Positions 43,437-54,243 of a stretch of DNA of 64,000 nt are shown here, piece after piece. The DNA comes from Heloderma charlesbogerti (lineage: Eukaryota; Chordata; Lepidosauria; Squamata; Helodermatidae): NCBI GenBank assembly GCA_026122225.1, contig JANEZZ010000404.1, positions 1,364,001 through 1,428,000 of the forward strand. The letters are read 5' to 3'. The position numbers and the translations under genes are program-made. How positions within the stretch are numbered: the first letter of the stretch is position 1; each line of letters opens with the position of its first letter. Below the pieces are notes generated by a model that saw nothing but the letters and a program-made list of their open reading frames with translations, ran no database searches and was not told where the DNA came from.

Positions 43437-43789
43437 CTGTCCCATGACTAGGGGCACCGGCAGTGTTGCCACGGCCACTGGGGGTCAAACTTGTGCTTTT
43501 TGGTGCAGGGTGTTTTTTCTCTCCTGTTCCGTGCTGGGAAAGTATAGGATACAAACTACAGTATGCTGACGTTACAGCACCATTAACGGCCTGCTGCCAT
43601 AGCAGGACCAGTGGACTGCTTGATCATCATACATCAAGGAGGGGGAAAAGAACATTCAGAGCTTGTGTAAGCTACTGATCATTATAATACAATTATTTAT
43701 CACATTAAAGGGGAATCTTAGTCTCAGACGCAGGAAACACATTTGCCATATTCACACTCCACTTTTTTAGGTGTACATGTAGAACTCCA

Positions 43790-44190
43790 GTGGATCCATC
43801 CAGGCATCTTGCCAACCCATGTTTAACGAAGCTAAACTATAGTTTGGCACGATGTCTGAAATGACAATGCTTGAATTACAACAGGCTGCCAAACAGGAAT
43901 CAGAAACTGCGGTTTGAAATGTGTTTGCAAACCATGGATTGTGCTAACTATGGTTTGGTGTGATGCCTGAATTGACAATCCATGGTTTCAGCAGTGGCTC
44001 CACCTCCAGAAGCCACAGTGCCTAGAGACTGGAGTACTCAGCAGATGGAAAGCAAAAGCAGACATGCTGTTCTAAGCCCTGGCTTTCTGTACATTTAGAA
44101 GTTCAAACCATGGTTTGGATGCTAAATTATGATGAACACAAAGCATGGGTTGGTGGTATGTCTAAACTGATGAGGTGTGTGAAGAGACCA
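43790..44190. repeat. AACCATGG/CCATGGTT-rich repeat, largest copy
   Basis: ACTATAGTTTGGCACGATGT, GCAAACCATGGATTGTGCTA, ACTATGGTTTGGTGTGATGC, AATCCATGGTTTCAGC and TCAAACCATGGTTTGGATGC recur at 60-130 bp spacing, partly inverted. GATGTCTGAA and GATGCCTGAA are also repeated. It is a decayed palindromic repeat of unknown class. Confidence 0.5.
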
Positions 44191-45655
44191 GCTCCATCCA
44201 ATATGAAGCTATCCAATAACTTTTACCTACACTTTCACACCCTCCTATTTCTCCCATAGTCTATTAGTAATTACTAGAATACCAACTGTAATAATTACTG
44301 TGCTCTTCTACACCATGATGGTTCTTTGGTAATCAGACCCAGGATAACCTGTTTTCTTTGGGCTTTCTTTGGATACTACACCTGCCTGAAGCGATATCCC
44401 TCAAAACGCTTCAGGACCACCTACTCACCAAAGGTCACAGCATTGTTCCAGAGAGAGTCTAACCTTGCTGGAAGCAAGCAGCGGACACAGCGGAGATGAA
44501 TGGATGGATGGAGTGCCCTCTGCTGTAATCGCAAAGCATGAAAGACTCGGAGACGCTGGAGGCAGAAGTGTAGAAAGACTGTTTGGTGGGATTCAGCGGG
44601 AGTGTCCTGGCATCATTTGGAGCGAGGTCAACTCCTTACTCTTTAGCCGAAATACATGTGGCCGAAATACATGTAAAAGGGCACCTGGTCTTCCGTTGAA
44701 AAGACGGCAAACAATGGAGAATGTCTGTTTCGCTATTGTTCAAAGAATGATTATGTAGACTTCTCGCATGAGGGCCAAACGAGATGTGCTGTGTGTCACT
44801 TCCTTCGCCCTTGTTCAGTTGATTTTTCTTCAACAAACAAGGGAGCCCAATCTGGATGGAGTCTTTAACCCATATTAATCACCAAACTGTCCCACACCAC
44901 ACTTCCGATCAGAATCCAGGGCCCCCATGCCTGTTCAAAAGAGGAAGGAGGCTCTCCCCAGGATCATGGTGACACTGGGGACAAAGAGTTAAAGGCTCTC
45001 CTTCCCCCAGTCCCAGTTCAGTTCAACCCCCCACCCCCGCTACAGCTATTTGTTAAAATTAAAATCAACTATGCAAGGACAAACTGTGTGGCAAACATCA
45101 TGTCTAGTTGGCCCCAACTTGGAGAAATCACCAGGTTGCGTGTGTACTGTGCAATTTCACCTCAGTGTGTGCAGCTACAAGAATTCCTGCCTTCTACGAT
45201 TAAATGGAGCACCTCACAGAACACAAATGCCGTTTCAAGGAAATATAATGTGCCCTTTCTCTAGGATGTCTTATTCCCTGTCCCCAAGCTTACAACCGTT
45301 TAACAAATATCCAACTTTTGCACCCAGGAAACCCACACCTGGTGCTCCACACGTACACACACAGCACCCTGAAAAGGTGCAGCAGTGAACACACGCTTTG
45401 GCAATTCCAGAACACCCAGGCATGCTGGTGGGGCTGGTGGGCTGCCTGCTACTCCGCATCGCGCAGCTCTGTATTCGCCAGACCTGTCCTGCCATAGCCC
45501 CAGTGCTGGGGGAGCTCCTAGGGAACAACTTGCTCCAGCGATGTCTGGACCTGACGGAAGCCTTTCATGCCTCGAAGTCCAGACGATCCTCTCCGGGAGT
45601 GGACGTCCTGAAAGGTGCAGGCCTCTGCCCGGCATAGAGTGGCCGCTCATGAGCT
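44191..45655. other. No gene recognised
   Basis: No recognisable domain. 45385-45732 is open in three frames and GC-rich but featureless. Confidence 0.3.
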
Positions 45656-45985
45656 GGCAAAAAAGAGGAAATGCATCACCAAAAAAGAGGACAACGAGAA
45701 CACGAATTTGCATTAAGAACTGCCTATGCTAATATATACGTATAGGTGCAAATTTAGAAATAACTGCTATAATTTAAATAGAAATATAGTACATCTCGCC
45801 ATAGTGGGGGAGACAAGTGGCCTGTGAGCCCTCTCCATAGGTTGGCCATTTATGCATTGCCAAAAAAGAGGAAGAAATAAGACACCAATTTGCATAACCT
45901 GTGCATATGCAAATTTAAAAGTATAAGTGCAAAGAAATAGTAACTATAATTTAAGTAGAAACACAACGTCGCTCACCATAGCGGG
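45656..45985 (+). repeat. Two tandem units with an R1-like 5' module
   Basis: Unit 1 (about 45656-45830) and unit 2 (about 45850-45985) both contain CAAAAAAGAGGA, AATTTGCAT, a TGCATATG- or CTATGCTAATATATAC-type AT stretch, AGAAATA, a TATAATTTAA-type AT stretch and TCACCATAG-like ends. The AT-rich core matches R1 copy 2 at 52780-52875. This shows a modular repeat family. Confidence 0.55.
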
Positions 45986-46077
45986 GAAGACCGTGCCCAG
46001 GTGACCTTCTGTGGGCCTGGGGCTCTGTCTCCTGGCTGGGTGCTGGGAGCTGTGGAGGGCCTGCTTCAAGGTCCCAC

Positions 46078-46225
46078 TCTCTCCCTCTTCCTGCTTCTTT
46101 GACTTTAAGCCAGACTTGGACTGGGCAGTTCACCCAGCAGACAACACCTCCAAACAGAGGACAGTCCCCTGCTGGCTCTCTAAAATAGAGGGCTGTTCTC
46201 TGTAAAGGAAGACACCTGTCCACCC
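46078..46225. repeat. Duplicated ~145-bp module, copy 1
   Basis: CTTTAAGCCAGACTTGGACT, AACAGAGGACAGTCC, AAAATAGAGGGCTGTTCTCT, GTAAAGGAAGACACCTG. A homologous block lies at 46667-46812 in the same orientation on the other side of the minisatellite. Confidence 0.65.
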
Positions 46226-46439
46226 TATTTCTCCGTCTGCAGTCCAAGTGGTCCTAACTGTAGACAGGCAGCTTTAAGGCGCCCCCCTCCTTCTTATGGC
46301 TCTCCTGGGCCAGATCTACACTTCGTGTCAGGAGACGGTATATCCCCCTTGTGCAGTTATACCGTGTGGTGCAGACAATGGCATCTGTTGCAGTATTTTG
46401 GATAACACAGAACAAACAGTGGGAAATAACGCTAGCAAA

Positions 46440-46615
46440 GAATGCATCATGCGCCCCAGCAGAATGCATCATGCGCCCCAGCAGAATGCATCATGTGCCC
46501 CAACAGAATGTGTCATGCGCCCCAACAGAATGCGTCATGCGCCCCAATAGAATGCATCATGCGCCCCAACAGAATGTATCATGTGCCCCAACAGAATGCA
46601 TCATGCTCCCCAACA
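46440..46615 (+). repeat. 22-bp minisatellite, 8 units
   Basis: Eight head-to-tail units of exactly 22 bp with consensus GAATGCATCATGCGCCCCAA CA. They vary mainly at CpG and transition positions (CGCC/TGCC, ATCA/GTCA). Because 22 is not a multiple of three and the unit has no stop in any forward frame, all three plus frames stay open and each would give the same 22-residue period. This explains the three overlapping frames near 46296-46698; none is a gene. Confidence 0.95.
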
Positions 46616-46666
46616 GTGATCAGTGCACTTCAGCACTGGCAAAAAGCAGGAGTGCGGATGTAGCCC

Positions 46667-46812
46667 TGCTCTCTCTCCTTCTGGTTCTTTATCTTTAGAC
46701 TAGACTTGGCCCGGACAGCCCTTCCAAGAGAAGGGTGCCTTCAAATGGAAGTCTGTCCTCTAACAGCTCTTCAGATAGAGGACTGACCTCTGCAAAGCAG
46801 GGCACATGGTGG
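46667..46812. repeat. Duplicated ~145-bp module, copy 2
   Basis: TTTATCTTTAGACTAGACTT, GGCCCGGACAG, GGAAGTCTGTCCTCTAACAG, AGATAGAGGACTGACCTCTG, CAAAGCAGGGCACATGG. It aligns colinearly with 46078-46225 with scattered substitutions. Confidence 0.65.
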
Positions 46813-46854
46813 GGTGGGGATCAGTTCCACAGAGGATACAGGATCCCGGGTCCC

Positions 46855-47240
46855 ATGGCCAGGTTCTTGGATAGAGGGCCTCTTCTCTGTCGGCCCGAGC
46901 CCAGGCTGTGGCTCGGGCCGGTCATGCTGCCAGAGGCCGAGTTGGTCTCCAGAGCCGCGCCTGCTTCTGGTGCTGCTGATTCGATGGGTCCGGCTGGTCC
47001 CTCCTCCCCCGAACCTGTGCCCAGGCAGCAGCGGTGGCGCTTGCATGGGCAGGCGGGGGTCCCGAGAAAACTGGTTGGCAAGCGGGGAAACTGCCACCCA
47101 CGCGAGTGTGAAACGACTGGCCTCCCAGTTCCTTCGCTCCTCAGGGTGGCATTCAGGGCTCCCAGTGGCCAGGCCCTCGCCACATTGATCCGTGCAACTG
47201 CATCTCTTGGGCAGGAGTAGCTCCCCGCACCCCCATTTCC
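46855..47240. promoter_or_regulatory. GC-rich, CpG-dense block
   Basis: A hand count gives 19 CpGs in 46861-47160 with roughly 65 percent GC, far above the rest of the window. Long overlapping open frames (293 codons minus at 46771-47652, 161 codons plus at 46735-47220) follow from the lack of AT-rich stops; their products are low complexity. It could be a small CpG-island promoter or a GC-rich repeat. Confidence 0.3.
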
Positions 47241-47364
47241 AGTCGCCAGTGGTGCTCGCCCAGGAAGTGAGCAGCCCTCCGCTGTGGGCTGCAGGATCAC
47301 CCCAGGCCAGCCCCCAACTCAGCAGCCCTCCACCAGTGCCGCTGCCACCCCATCCCTGGCCACT

Positions 47365-47430
47365 GGCCGTGCTGGCTAGGCTGATGGGAGATGTAGCCCA
47401 AAACGTCTGGGGGGTGCCAGGTTGGGGAAG
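47365..47430. mobile_element. Foldback-2, right arm only
   Basis: GCTGGCTAGGCTGATGGGAG, ATGTAGCCCAAAACGTCTGG, GGGGTGCCAGGTTGGGGAAG. The left arm is missing. Confidence 0.6.
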
Positions 47431-47842
47431 GCGGGTGGCCCTAAGCACGGGGAAAATAAACATCCATGTATGCTGGAGACATTGGAGATGGCTCGCGTCT
47501 TTCTTGGAGGAAGGGCGGAATCCATCAGCACATGGCAGAACAAACAACGGAAGTGTGTGGGAGCAACAGACAGAGTACCAATGCTGGGGTGATACAGGGC
47601 ATTTCTGAAATATTCTCCAACTGGCCTCAACGTAAGTGCGATTCTGCATCACGCGTTCATCTCCAAAATCTAGCTGCTGCAGTCTCTTGTGTGCAATTAA
47701 GTATTTCTTCCTTCTCCAGGTTGCCCTTTGGGCATTTCAGGTGGGAGGTGTTGGAAGAACATCATCCTGACCCCCAAAGTGGAGCATGCACTGCACGGAG
47801 CTGGGTGGCGACACTCACTCTTGCCCGCTGAGGCCTCTCCAT

Positions 47843-47948
47843 CAGTGGAGGCTGGTGGCTCCGATGTCAGTGGGGCGGTGAATCTTCTCCAAGTTTCAGT
47901 CAGCCAAAACTCTAAAGGAGCTCTCCAAGATGCTTCTCTTCACATGTG
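47843..47948. mobile_element. MITE-1, left arm, extended variant
   Basis: Starts CAGTGGAGGCTGGTGGCTCC and extends to GAGCTCTCCAAGATGCTTCT, as at 11868. CR1-B coding sequence begins within about 15 bp and no right arm follows the CR1, so a deletion is likely. Confidence 0.65.
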
Positions 47949-47954
47949 CAACAC

Positions 47955-49548
47955 ATCCCTGAGATTAGCCTCTGTACCACAGGACTGGAAGATGGCCAAT
48001 GTAGCACCAATTTTTAATAAGGGATCCAGGGGGGATCCAGGAACTTACAGGCTGTTTAGCTTAATGTCTGTTATGGGTGAATTGGTTGAAAGCATTATTA
48101 AAAATAAAATTAGTAAGCATATAGAAGAACAAACCCTTCTATATTGAAAAAGAATCAACATGGCTTCTGTAAAGGTAAGTCCTGTCTCACTAACCTTTTA
48201 GAGTTCTTTGAGCGTGTCAATAAACATGTAGACTGGGGTGATCCAGTAGACATTTTCTACTTGGACTTCCAAAAGGCTTTTGACAAAGTCCCTCACCAAA
48301 AGACTCCTGAGCAAACTTAGCAGTCATGGAATAAGAGGAGAGGTCCTCTTATGGATCAGGAACTGGTTAAAGAAGAGAAAGCAGAGAGCAGGAATAAATG
48401 CTAAATTCTCCCAATGGAGAGATGTAAATAGTGGGGCCCCACAGGGATCTGTATTAGGACCAGTGCTTTTCAATTTATTCATAAATGATCTGGAATTAGG
48501 AGTGAGCAGTGAAGTGGCCAAGTTTGCCAATGACACCACATTATTTAGGGTGGTCAAAACAAAAAGATTATAAGGTGCTCCAAAAGGATCTCTCCAAAGT
48601 GGGAGAATGGGCATCGAAATGGCAAATGCGGTTCAATGTAAGCAAGTGTAAAGTGGTGCATGTTGGGGTAAAAAAATCTCAACTTCAAGTAAGTCTAACC
48701 TGATGGGATGTGAGCTAGCAGTGACTGACCAGGAAAGAGATCTTGGGGTTGTGATGGACAGCTTGATGAAAATGTCAGCCCAACGTGAAGCTGCTGTTAA
48801 AAAAGGGAAACTCCATATTAGGCATAATTAGGAAGGGAACTGAGAATAAAATGCCAATATCATGCTGCCTTTATACAAATCTATGGTGCGACCACACTTG
48901 GAATGCTGTGTACAGTTCTGGTCACCACACCCAAAAAAAAGATATTGTAGAGCTGGAAAAAGTGCAGATATGGGCAACTAAAATGATCAAGGGGCTGGAG
49001 CATCTCCCCTATGAGAGAAGGCTACAACAGCTGGGATGGTTTAGCTTGGAAAAAAGGAGGGTAGGTGGAGACATGATAGAGGTGTACAAAATTATGCATG
49101 GTATGGAGAATGTGGATAGGGAGACATTTTTCTCCCTTTCATAATACCAGAACCCAATGAGTCATGCCATGAAACTGATTTGTGGGAGATTCAGGTCAGA
49201 TCAAAGGGAGCCCTTCTTCACACAGCACATAGTTAAACTATGGAATTCGCTACCACAAGACTTAGCGATGGCCACCAGTTTGGATGGCTTTAAAAGCGGG
49301 TTAGACAAATTCCTGGAGGAGAAGGCTATCAATGACTACTAGTCTTGATGGCTATACGTCACTTCCAGTATCAGAGGCAGTATGTCTGTGTCCACCAGTT
49401 GCTGGGGAACATGGGCAGGAGGCTGCTGATTCACTTGTGGCCTGCTTGTGGGTTCCCAGTTAACAGCTGGTTGGCCACTGCATGAACAGAATTATGGATT
49501 AGATGGACCCTTGTTCTGATCCAGCATGGCTGTTCTTATGTTCTTATC
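47955..49548 (+). mobile_element. CR1-B LINE, 5'-truncated
   Basis: Frame pieces encode VPQDWKMANVAPIFNKGS and FSLMSVMGELVESIIKNKIS. A frameshift near 48150 is followed by DFQKAFDKVPHQ, GAPQGSVLGPVLFNLFINDL and a catalytic site reading FAND (48523-48534) in place of FADD. Then come the KWQMRFNVSKCKVVHVG region, [20 protein letters not shown], the FSLEKRRVGGDMIEVYKIMH segment and REPFFTQHIVKLWNSLPQDL. The 3' end GATCCAGCATGGCTGTTCTT closes with ATGTTCTTAT. It has several frameshifts and stops and is inactive. Confidence 0.9.
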
Positions 49549-50556
49549 TGCCTAACCCTCTCCACAGCAAGCTCTCTCAGAAATTTGCAAATTGTATAAA
49601 ATGGCAATGATACTTATGCACATCACATATGTAAAGTAGAAATGAGGAGAGCGGAGAGTTCAGCCAGCAAATTCCAAGAGTTGGTTGCCAAATTTATGGA
49701 TTGGCCTTTCACCATCTTTTACAGCACTTGGAAGCAGCAAATCTCATTACAGAAATGGAGGTAGTGGAATAAGACTCTCGGAAAGATGCCATTTTATCAA
49801 CATTTCTGACGTGGCAAATGTTGGTGGCGGTTTGGGAAGCTATTGGAAAGGCTGCTGAAAATCCACCATGGGATTTTGTGCAGTGCTAGACCACACTGAG
49901 ATTTGTCGCATCTAGAAATGCAAAGCTCTCTTGCTCCCACACCTGAACCACCAAAGCAGCACAACCTCACCTAATGGAAAGTTTTGTAGACTATTTAACT
50001 GCTCCCCCCACCCCCCCGCACACACACACACAGCTTTTGAATGATCGTTTTAAGCCTGTTTTAACACTGACACTTGGATTACTCTGCTGCTGTTTCATAA
50101 CTGTTCACTGAACTTTGTATTTTATGGCTTTCAAAAATGTGTTAGCTGCCCTGGGAGCCTCTTCAGACTGAAGAGTGGGATATATCCCAAACAAATAATG
50201 TATACATAATTTTGGAATTGAACTCTCAGTGAGCATCCCCAGCCCCACTCGTGATTTCAGCCTCTGGGATGTGTGTTTTTTAAATTATACTGCAGTGCTA
50301 TGGGTGGATTGAAGCAAGCCACTGTCTCTCTATCTCAGCCATCCCCCTCACACCACATCTATAATATAGAGATAATGGTACTGGTCTACCTTATAGTGCT
50401 GTTGTGAAAATTTCAGAGCTAATATATATGAGGAGGTTTGAGACCTTAGGAAAAGTATGGTATGAAAACCTAAAGGGTATTTACTCTTGACTTCCATGGG
50501 GAAGTTGCTCCTTTCCCATTCCTTAAAAAAAATAAAATAACTGGGCTAATTTCAAA
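49549..50556. other. No gene recognised; (CA)n near 50018
   Basis: AT-rich unique-looking DNA. 50130-50190 (GCCCTGGGAGCCTCTTCAGA, AGAGTGGGATATATCCCA) resembles an old LINE 3' end but is too decayed to assign. Confidence 0.35.
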
Positions 50557-51165
50557 ACATTCAGGTTTGACTACTGTAACGTGCTCTATGTGAGGCTGCC
50601 TTTGAAGATGGTTCAGAATCTTCAGTTGGTACAGAATATTGGTGGAGGCTGGGTGGTTGTCTCAGGTGACACCAATACTTCAAGTGCATTTTTGAACCTA
50701 ATTTAAAGTGCTGGTTTTAACCTTTAAAGTCTCACAGCCTTAAATGGTTTGGCCCCAGGTTACTTGAAAGACCACCTTCTCCCATGCCATCTTGCATGCA
50801 CTTTGAGGTTATCAAAAGAGACCCTACTCACTTGCCCACACCAAGAGTGGTTAGGCTGGTGAGTACAAGGGCCTTCTCAGTAGTGGCCCCACAGCTCTGG
50901 AATCAGCTTCCATCAAGGGTTTGTCAGGCTCCTTCTTTGCAGGCCTTCAGGAAGGCTCTAAAGATGCACCTGTTTTTACTGGCCTTCCCATAATCTGTGG
51001 GCTGCAGGTTTTATTGGTGCAATCTGTTTTTACAGTATAATTTTTATACTATTTTATTGTATATCTATTTACTGCCTACTTGTACACTTTTGTATGTTGT
51101 TTTTTAATCCTGTATGCCACTTTGAGACGTTTCTACCCTTAAAGGCAGCTAAAAATAATTGTACA
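50557..51165 (+). mobile_element. L2-clade LINE 3' fragment
   Basis: It begins with the L2 C-terminal segment FDYCNVLYVRLPLKMVQNLQ LVQN. After about 100 bp of unrelated or decayed sequence it continues with a 50784-50993 frame containing TRAFSVVAPQLWNQLPSRV, QAFRKALKMHLF. The 3' UTR is TGTATGCCACTTTGAGACGT, CTAAAAATAATTGTA. It is truncated and non-functional. Confidence 0.8.
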
Positions 51166-51475
51166 TAATTACATTAATACTCAACATCACTTCTCATTAA
51201 TTACAATATTCAAAGAATTACATCACAGGAAGGAAGGCAGGGCTTAGCAGTTATAAATACTGACACCTGAGTCAAGCAGGAGCCCCTTGAGTGGGGCCCT
51301 GTCATCAGTAAAGCTGCTGTCTTGCCTCCCCCCTCTTGATTTCCAAGTCTCTGGTTCCTCTAGTTGTCAGGAAATGTTGCACCCTTTACAGGCAGCAGCA
51401 TGTGATACACCTCAGCAAGCAAAGCCAAACTACTTGAGATTTTGGTATATTTATGTGGTCCTGCTTGGCTCATCT

Positions 51476-52480
51476 TAGAATCATAGAATAGTAGGGTTGG
51501 AAGGGGTCTACAAGGCCATCGAGTCCAACCCCCTGCTCAGTGCAGGAGTCCAGGTCAGAGCATCCCTGACAGGTGGCTGTCCAGCCTCGTCTTGAAGGCC
51601 TCCAGTGTGGCAATTACCTCCCTAGGTCATTGGTTCCATTATCGTATTGCTCTAACAGTCAGAATGTTTTTGCTGATGTTCAGCCAGAATCTGGCTTCCT
51701 GTCACTTGAGCCCATTATTCCGTGTCCTGCATTCTGGGATGATCGAGAAGAGATCCTGGCCTTCCTCTCTGTGACAACCTTTCAAGTACTTGAAGAGTGC
51801 TATCATATCTCCCCTCAGTCTTCTCTTCTCAAGGCTAAACATGCCCAGTTCTTTCAGTCTCTCTTCACAGGGCTTTGTTTCCAGTCCTATGATCATCTGC
51901 GTTGCCCTCCTCTGAACCCTCTCCAGCTTCTCTGCATCCTTCTTAAAGTGCAGTGCCCAGAACTGGACAGAGTACTCCAGATGAGGCCTAACCAGTGCTG
52001 AGTAGAGGGGAACTAGTACTTCCCGGGATTTGGAAGCTACGTGTCTATTAATGCAGCCCAAAATAGCATTTCCCTTTTTTGTAGCCACATCACATTGTTG
52101 GCCCATATTCCGTTTGTGATCGACAACAATTCCAAGATCCTTCTTGCTTGTAGTGTTGTCGAGTCACGTATCCCCTATCTTGTAACTGTGCATTTGGTTT
52201 CTTTTTCCTAGGTGCAGAACTTGGCATCTATCCCTATTAAATGTCATTCTGTTGTTTTCTGCCCAGCGCTCCAGTCTATCAAGACCACTTTGAATTTTGT
52301 TTCTGTCTTCCAAAGTATTAACTATCCTGCCCCATTTTGTGTCATCTGCAGATTTGATCAGCATTCCCTGCACCTCCTTCTCCAAGTCATTAATAAAAAT
52401 GTTGAAGAGCACTGGGCCCAGGACTGAGCCCTGCAGTACCCCGCTTGTTACCTCTCCCCAGTTTGAGAAGATCTTGGCTT
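51476..52480 (-). mobile_element. CR1-A LINE 3' half, minus strand
   Basis: On the minus strand the catalytic box reads SADD rather than FADD (about 52356-52345). It is followed by HSYKIGDT and TGA (52166-52164), then [40 protein letters not shown] and NNGLK, with a second TGA at 51704-51702. The 3' end is the (ATTCTATG) tail read in reverse at 51476-51492. It is 5'-truncated at a point just before VPQGS. Confidence 0.9.
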
Positions 52481-52739
52481 TATTTTTCTAGAATCCGTGC
52501 TTTATCATCTGAATTCAAAGATATGGCATTGGAAGATGACATGCACACAATGCCAGGTAAGTGAGATGTTCAGTCATCAGAGTTTAGTCAGCCTTTCACT
52601 TCATTTTTTCGCTTTCGGAAGCCTGACTGAAACTTTACAAACCAGCCATGTGTGTACACAAGACGATCAAGCTGGTTCCACTTGAAAATTCAATCCTCCA
52701 TCTGGGTTTTTCTTTTATCTAATTACTTACTGATCACAT

Positions 52740-53108
52740 GAGTGCAGGGGTGTTGCTAGGCACTTTAAAAATTGGCACATAAGGCACAAATTTGCATACA
52801 CGTTGCATATGCTAATTTATATCTATGTCTATATATATGCAAATTAAGAAATAATTACTAGGATTTACTTAATTTCACAGAAGTCAAAGCCAGCCAATTA
52901 CTTTCCCACCCAAATCACCCCAAATAAAATAAACCCCTCAATTAATTTGCACCTCACTCCAGATCATGATTAACCTTCCCTCTCCAGCTGCAATCCCCCT
53001 TGAAAATCACCCCCCTCCCATTCCTTATGGTAAGCTTAGAAAGAAACATTCTATTAACGCCAGTGTACACTGAGGGCTCTGGGAAATAGATCTGGACCTA
53101 TGCCCTGG
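52740..53108 (+). repeat. Unclassified interspersed repeat R1, copy 2
   Basis: Colinear with 19171-19710: GTGTTGCTAGGCACTTTAAA; CATATGCTAATTTATATC; ATATATGCAAATTAAGAAAT; CAATCCCCCTTGAAAATCAC; GTAAGCTTAGAAAGAAACAT; CTGAGGGCTCTGGGAAATAG. It is shorter than copy 1 because it lacks much of the pyrimidine-rich middle. Confidence 0.6.
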
Positions 53109-53201
53109 CATGTATGCGTATCCCATGAAGTTCAGGGCAGTGTAGATAGGAATAATTGTCACATTTAATTGTCATACTGTCCCTGTGAGGTAGTCTAGGA
53201 T

Positions 53202-54151
53202 TCATAGAATCATAGAATAGTAGGGTTAGAAGGGGCCTATAAGACCGTCAAGTCCAACCCCCTGATCAGTGCAGGAATCCAAGTCAGAGCATCCCTGTCC
53301 AGCCTCCTCTTGAATGCCTCCAGTGTGGGAAAGCCCCCCAGCTCCCTAGGTAATTGGATCCATTGTCGTATTGCTCTGACAGTCAGGAAGTTTCTCCTGA
53401 TGTTCAGCCAGAATCTGGCTTCCTGTCACTTGAGCGCATTATTCCATGTCCTGCACTCTGGGGTGATCAAGAAGAGATGCTGGCCTTCCTCTCTGTGACA
53501 ACGTTCCAAGTACTTGAAGAGCGCTATCATATCTCCCCTCAGCCTTCTCTTCTCAAGGCTAAACATGCCCAGTTCTTTCAGTCTCTCCTCTTGGGCTTTG
53601 TTTCTAGTCCCCCGATCATCTTTGTTGCCCTCCTCTGAATCCTCTCCAGCTTGTCTGCATCCTTCTTAAAGTGTGGTGCCCAGAACTGGACACAGTACTC
53701 CAGATGAGGCCTAACCAGTGCTGAGTAGAGGGCAACTAGTACTTCATGTGATTTGGAAGCTATGCTTCTATTAATGTAGCCCAAAATAGCATGGGCCTTT
53801 TTTGCAGCCACATCACATTGTTGGCTCATATTCAGCTTGTGATCTACAACAATTCCAAGAACCTTCTCGCTTGTAGTATTTTTGAGCCAGGTATTCCCCA
53901 TCTTTTAACGGTGCATTTGGTTTTTTTTTCCTAGGTGCAGAGCTTGGCATTTATCCCTATTAAATGTCACTCTGTTGTTTTCAGCCCAGCACTCCAGCCT
54001 ATCAAGATCACTTTTGTTTCTGTCTTCCAGGGTATTAGCTATCCTGACCAATTTTGTGTCATCTGCAAATTTGATAAGCATTCCCTGCACCTCCTCATCC
54101 AACTCATTAATAAAAATGTTGAAGAATACTGGGCCCAGGACTGAGCCCTGC
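53202..54151 (-). mobile_element. CR1-A LINE 3' half, minus strand
   Basis: On the minus strand it encodes VLGPVFFNIFINELDEEVQG, an intact FADD, GNTWLKNTTSEKVLGIVVDH and [18 protein letters not shown], then a TGA at 53428-53426 after the NNALK-type motif. It has several frameshifts. Unlike the copies at 28271 and 51476, the GNTW position has tryptophan rather than TGA. The tail is at 53202-53221. Confidence 0.9.
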
Positions 54152-54155
54152 TTAG

Positions 54156-54177
54156 CTATGAAAAGATTCATAGCTGA
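54156..54177. repeat. 9-bp perfect inverted repeat
   Basis: AGCTATGAA and TTCATAGCT flank a 4-nt loop right at the CR1/SINE-B junction. Confidence 0.75.
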
Positions 54178-54243
54178 GCAGGGATGTGAACCCGGGTGGT
54201 TCACTATTCAAGCCCAACCCTCTGCCCATTACATCACACTGGC
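54165..54243 (-). mobile_element. SINE-B head fragment, minus strand
   Basis: The minus strand reads CCAGTGTGATGTAATGGGCA, GAGGGTTGGGCTTGAATAGT, then GGGTTCACATCCC. It contains A-box and B-box regions only. Confidence 0.6.

Noticed and set aside
46440..46615. Regular direct repeats that could look like a CRISPR array
   Set aside because: The 22-bp units are head to tail with no spacers, and the context is a vertebrate genome. It is a minisatellite.
46771..47652. 293-codon minus-strand open frame as a novel gene
   Set aside because: It lies in GC-rich DNA where four or five frames are open together, its product is low complexity, and part of it is derived from a foldback-2 arm.
53905..54204. 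CR1 frame continuing into the sequence beyond 54151
   Set aside because: The CR1 homology ends at the VLGPVFF-type segment; the rest of the frame is SINE-B and junction sequence.
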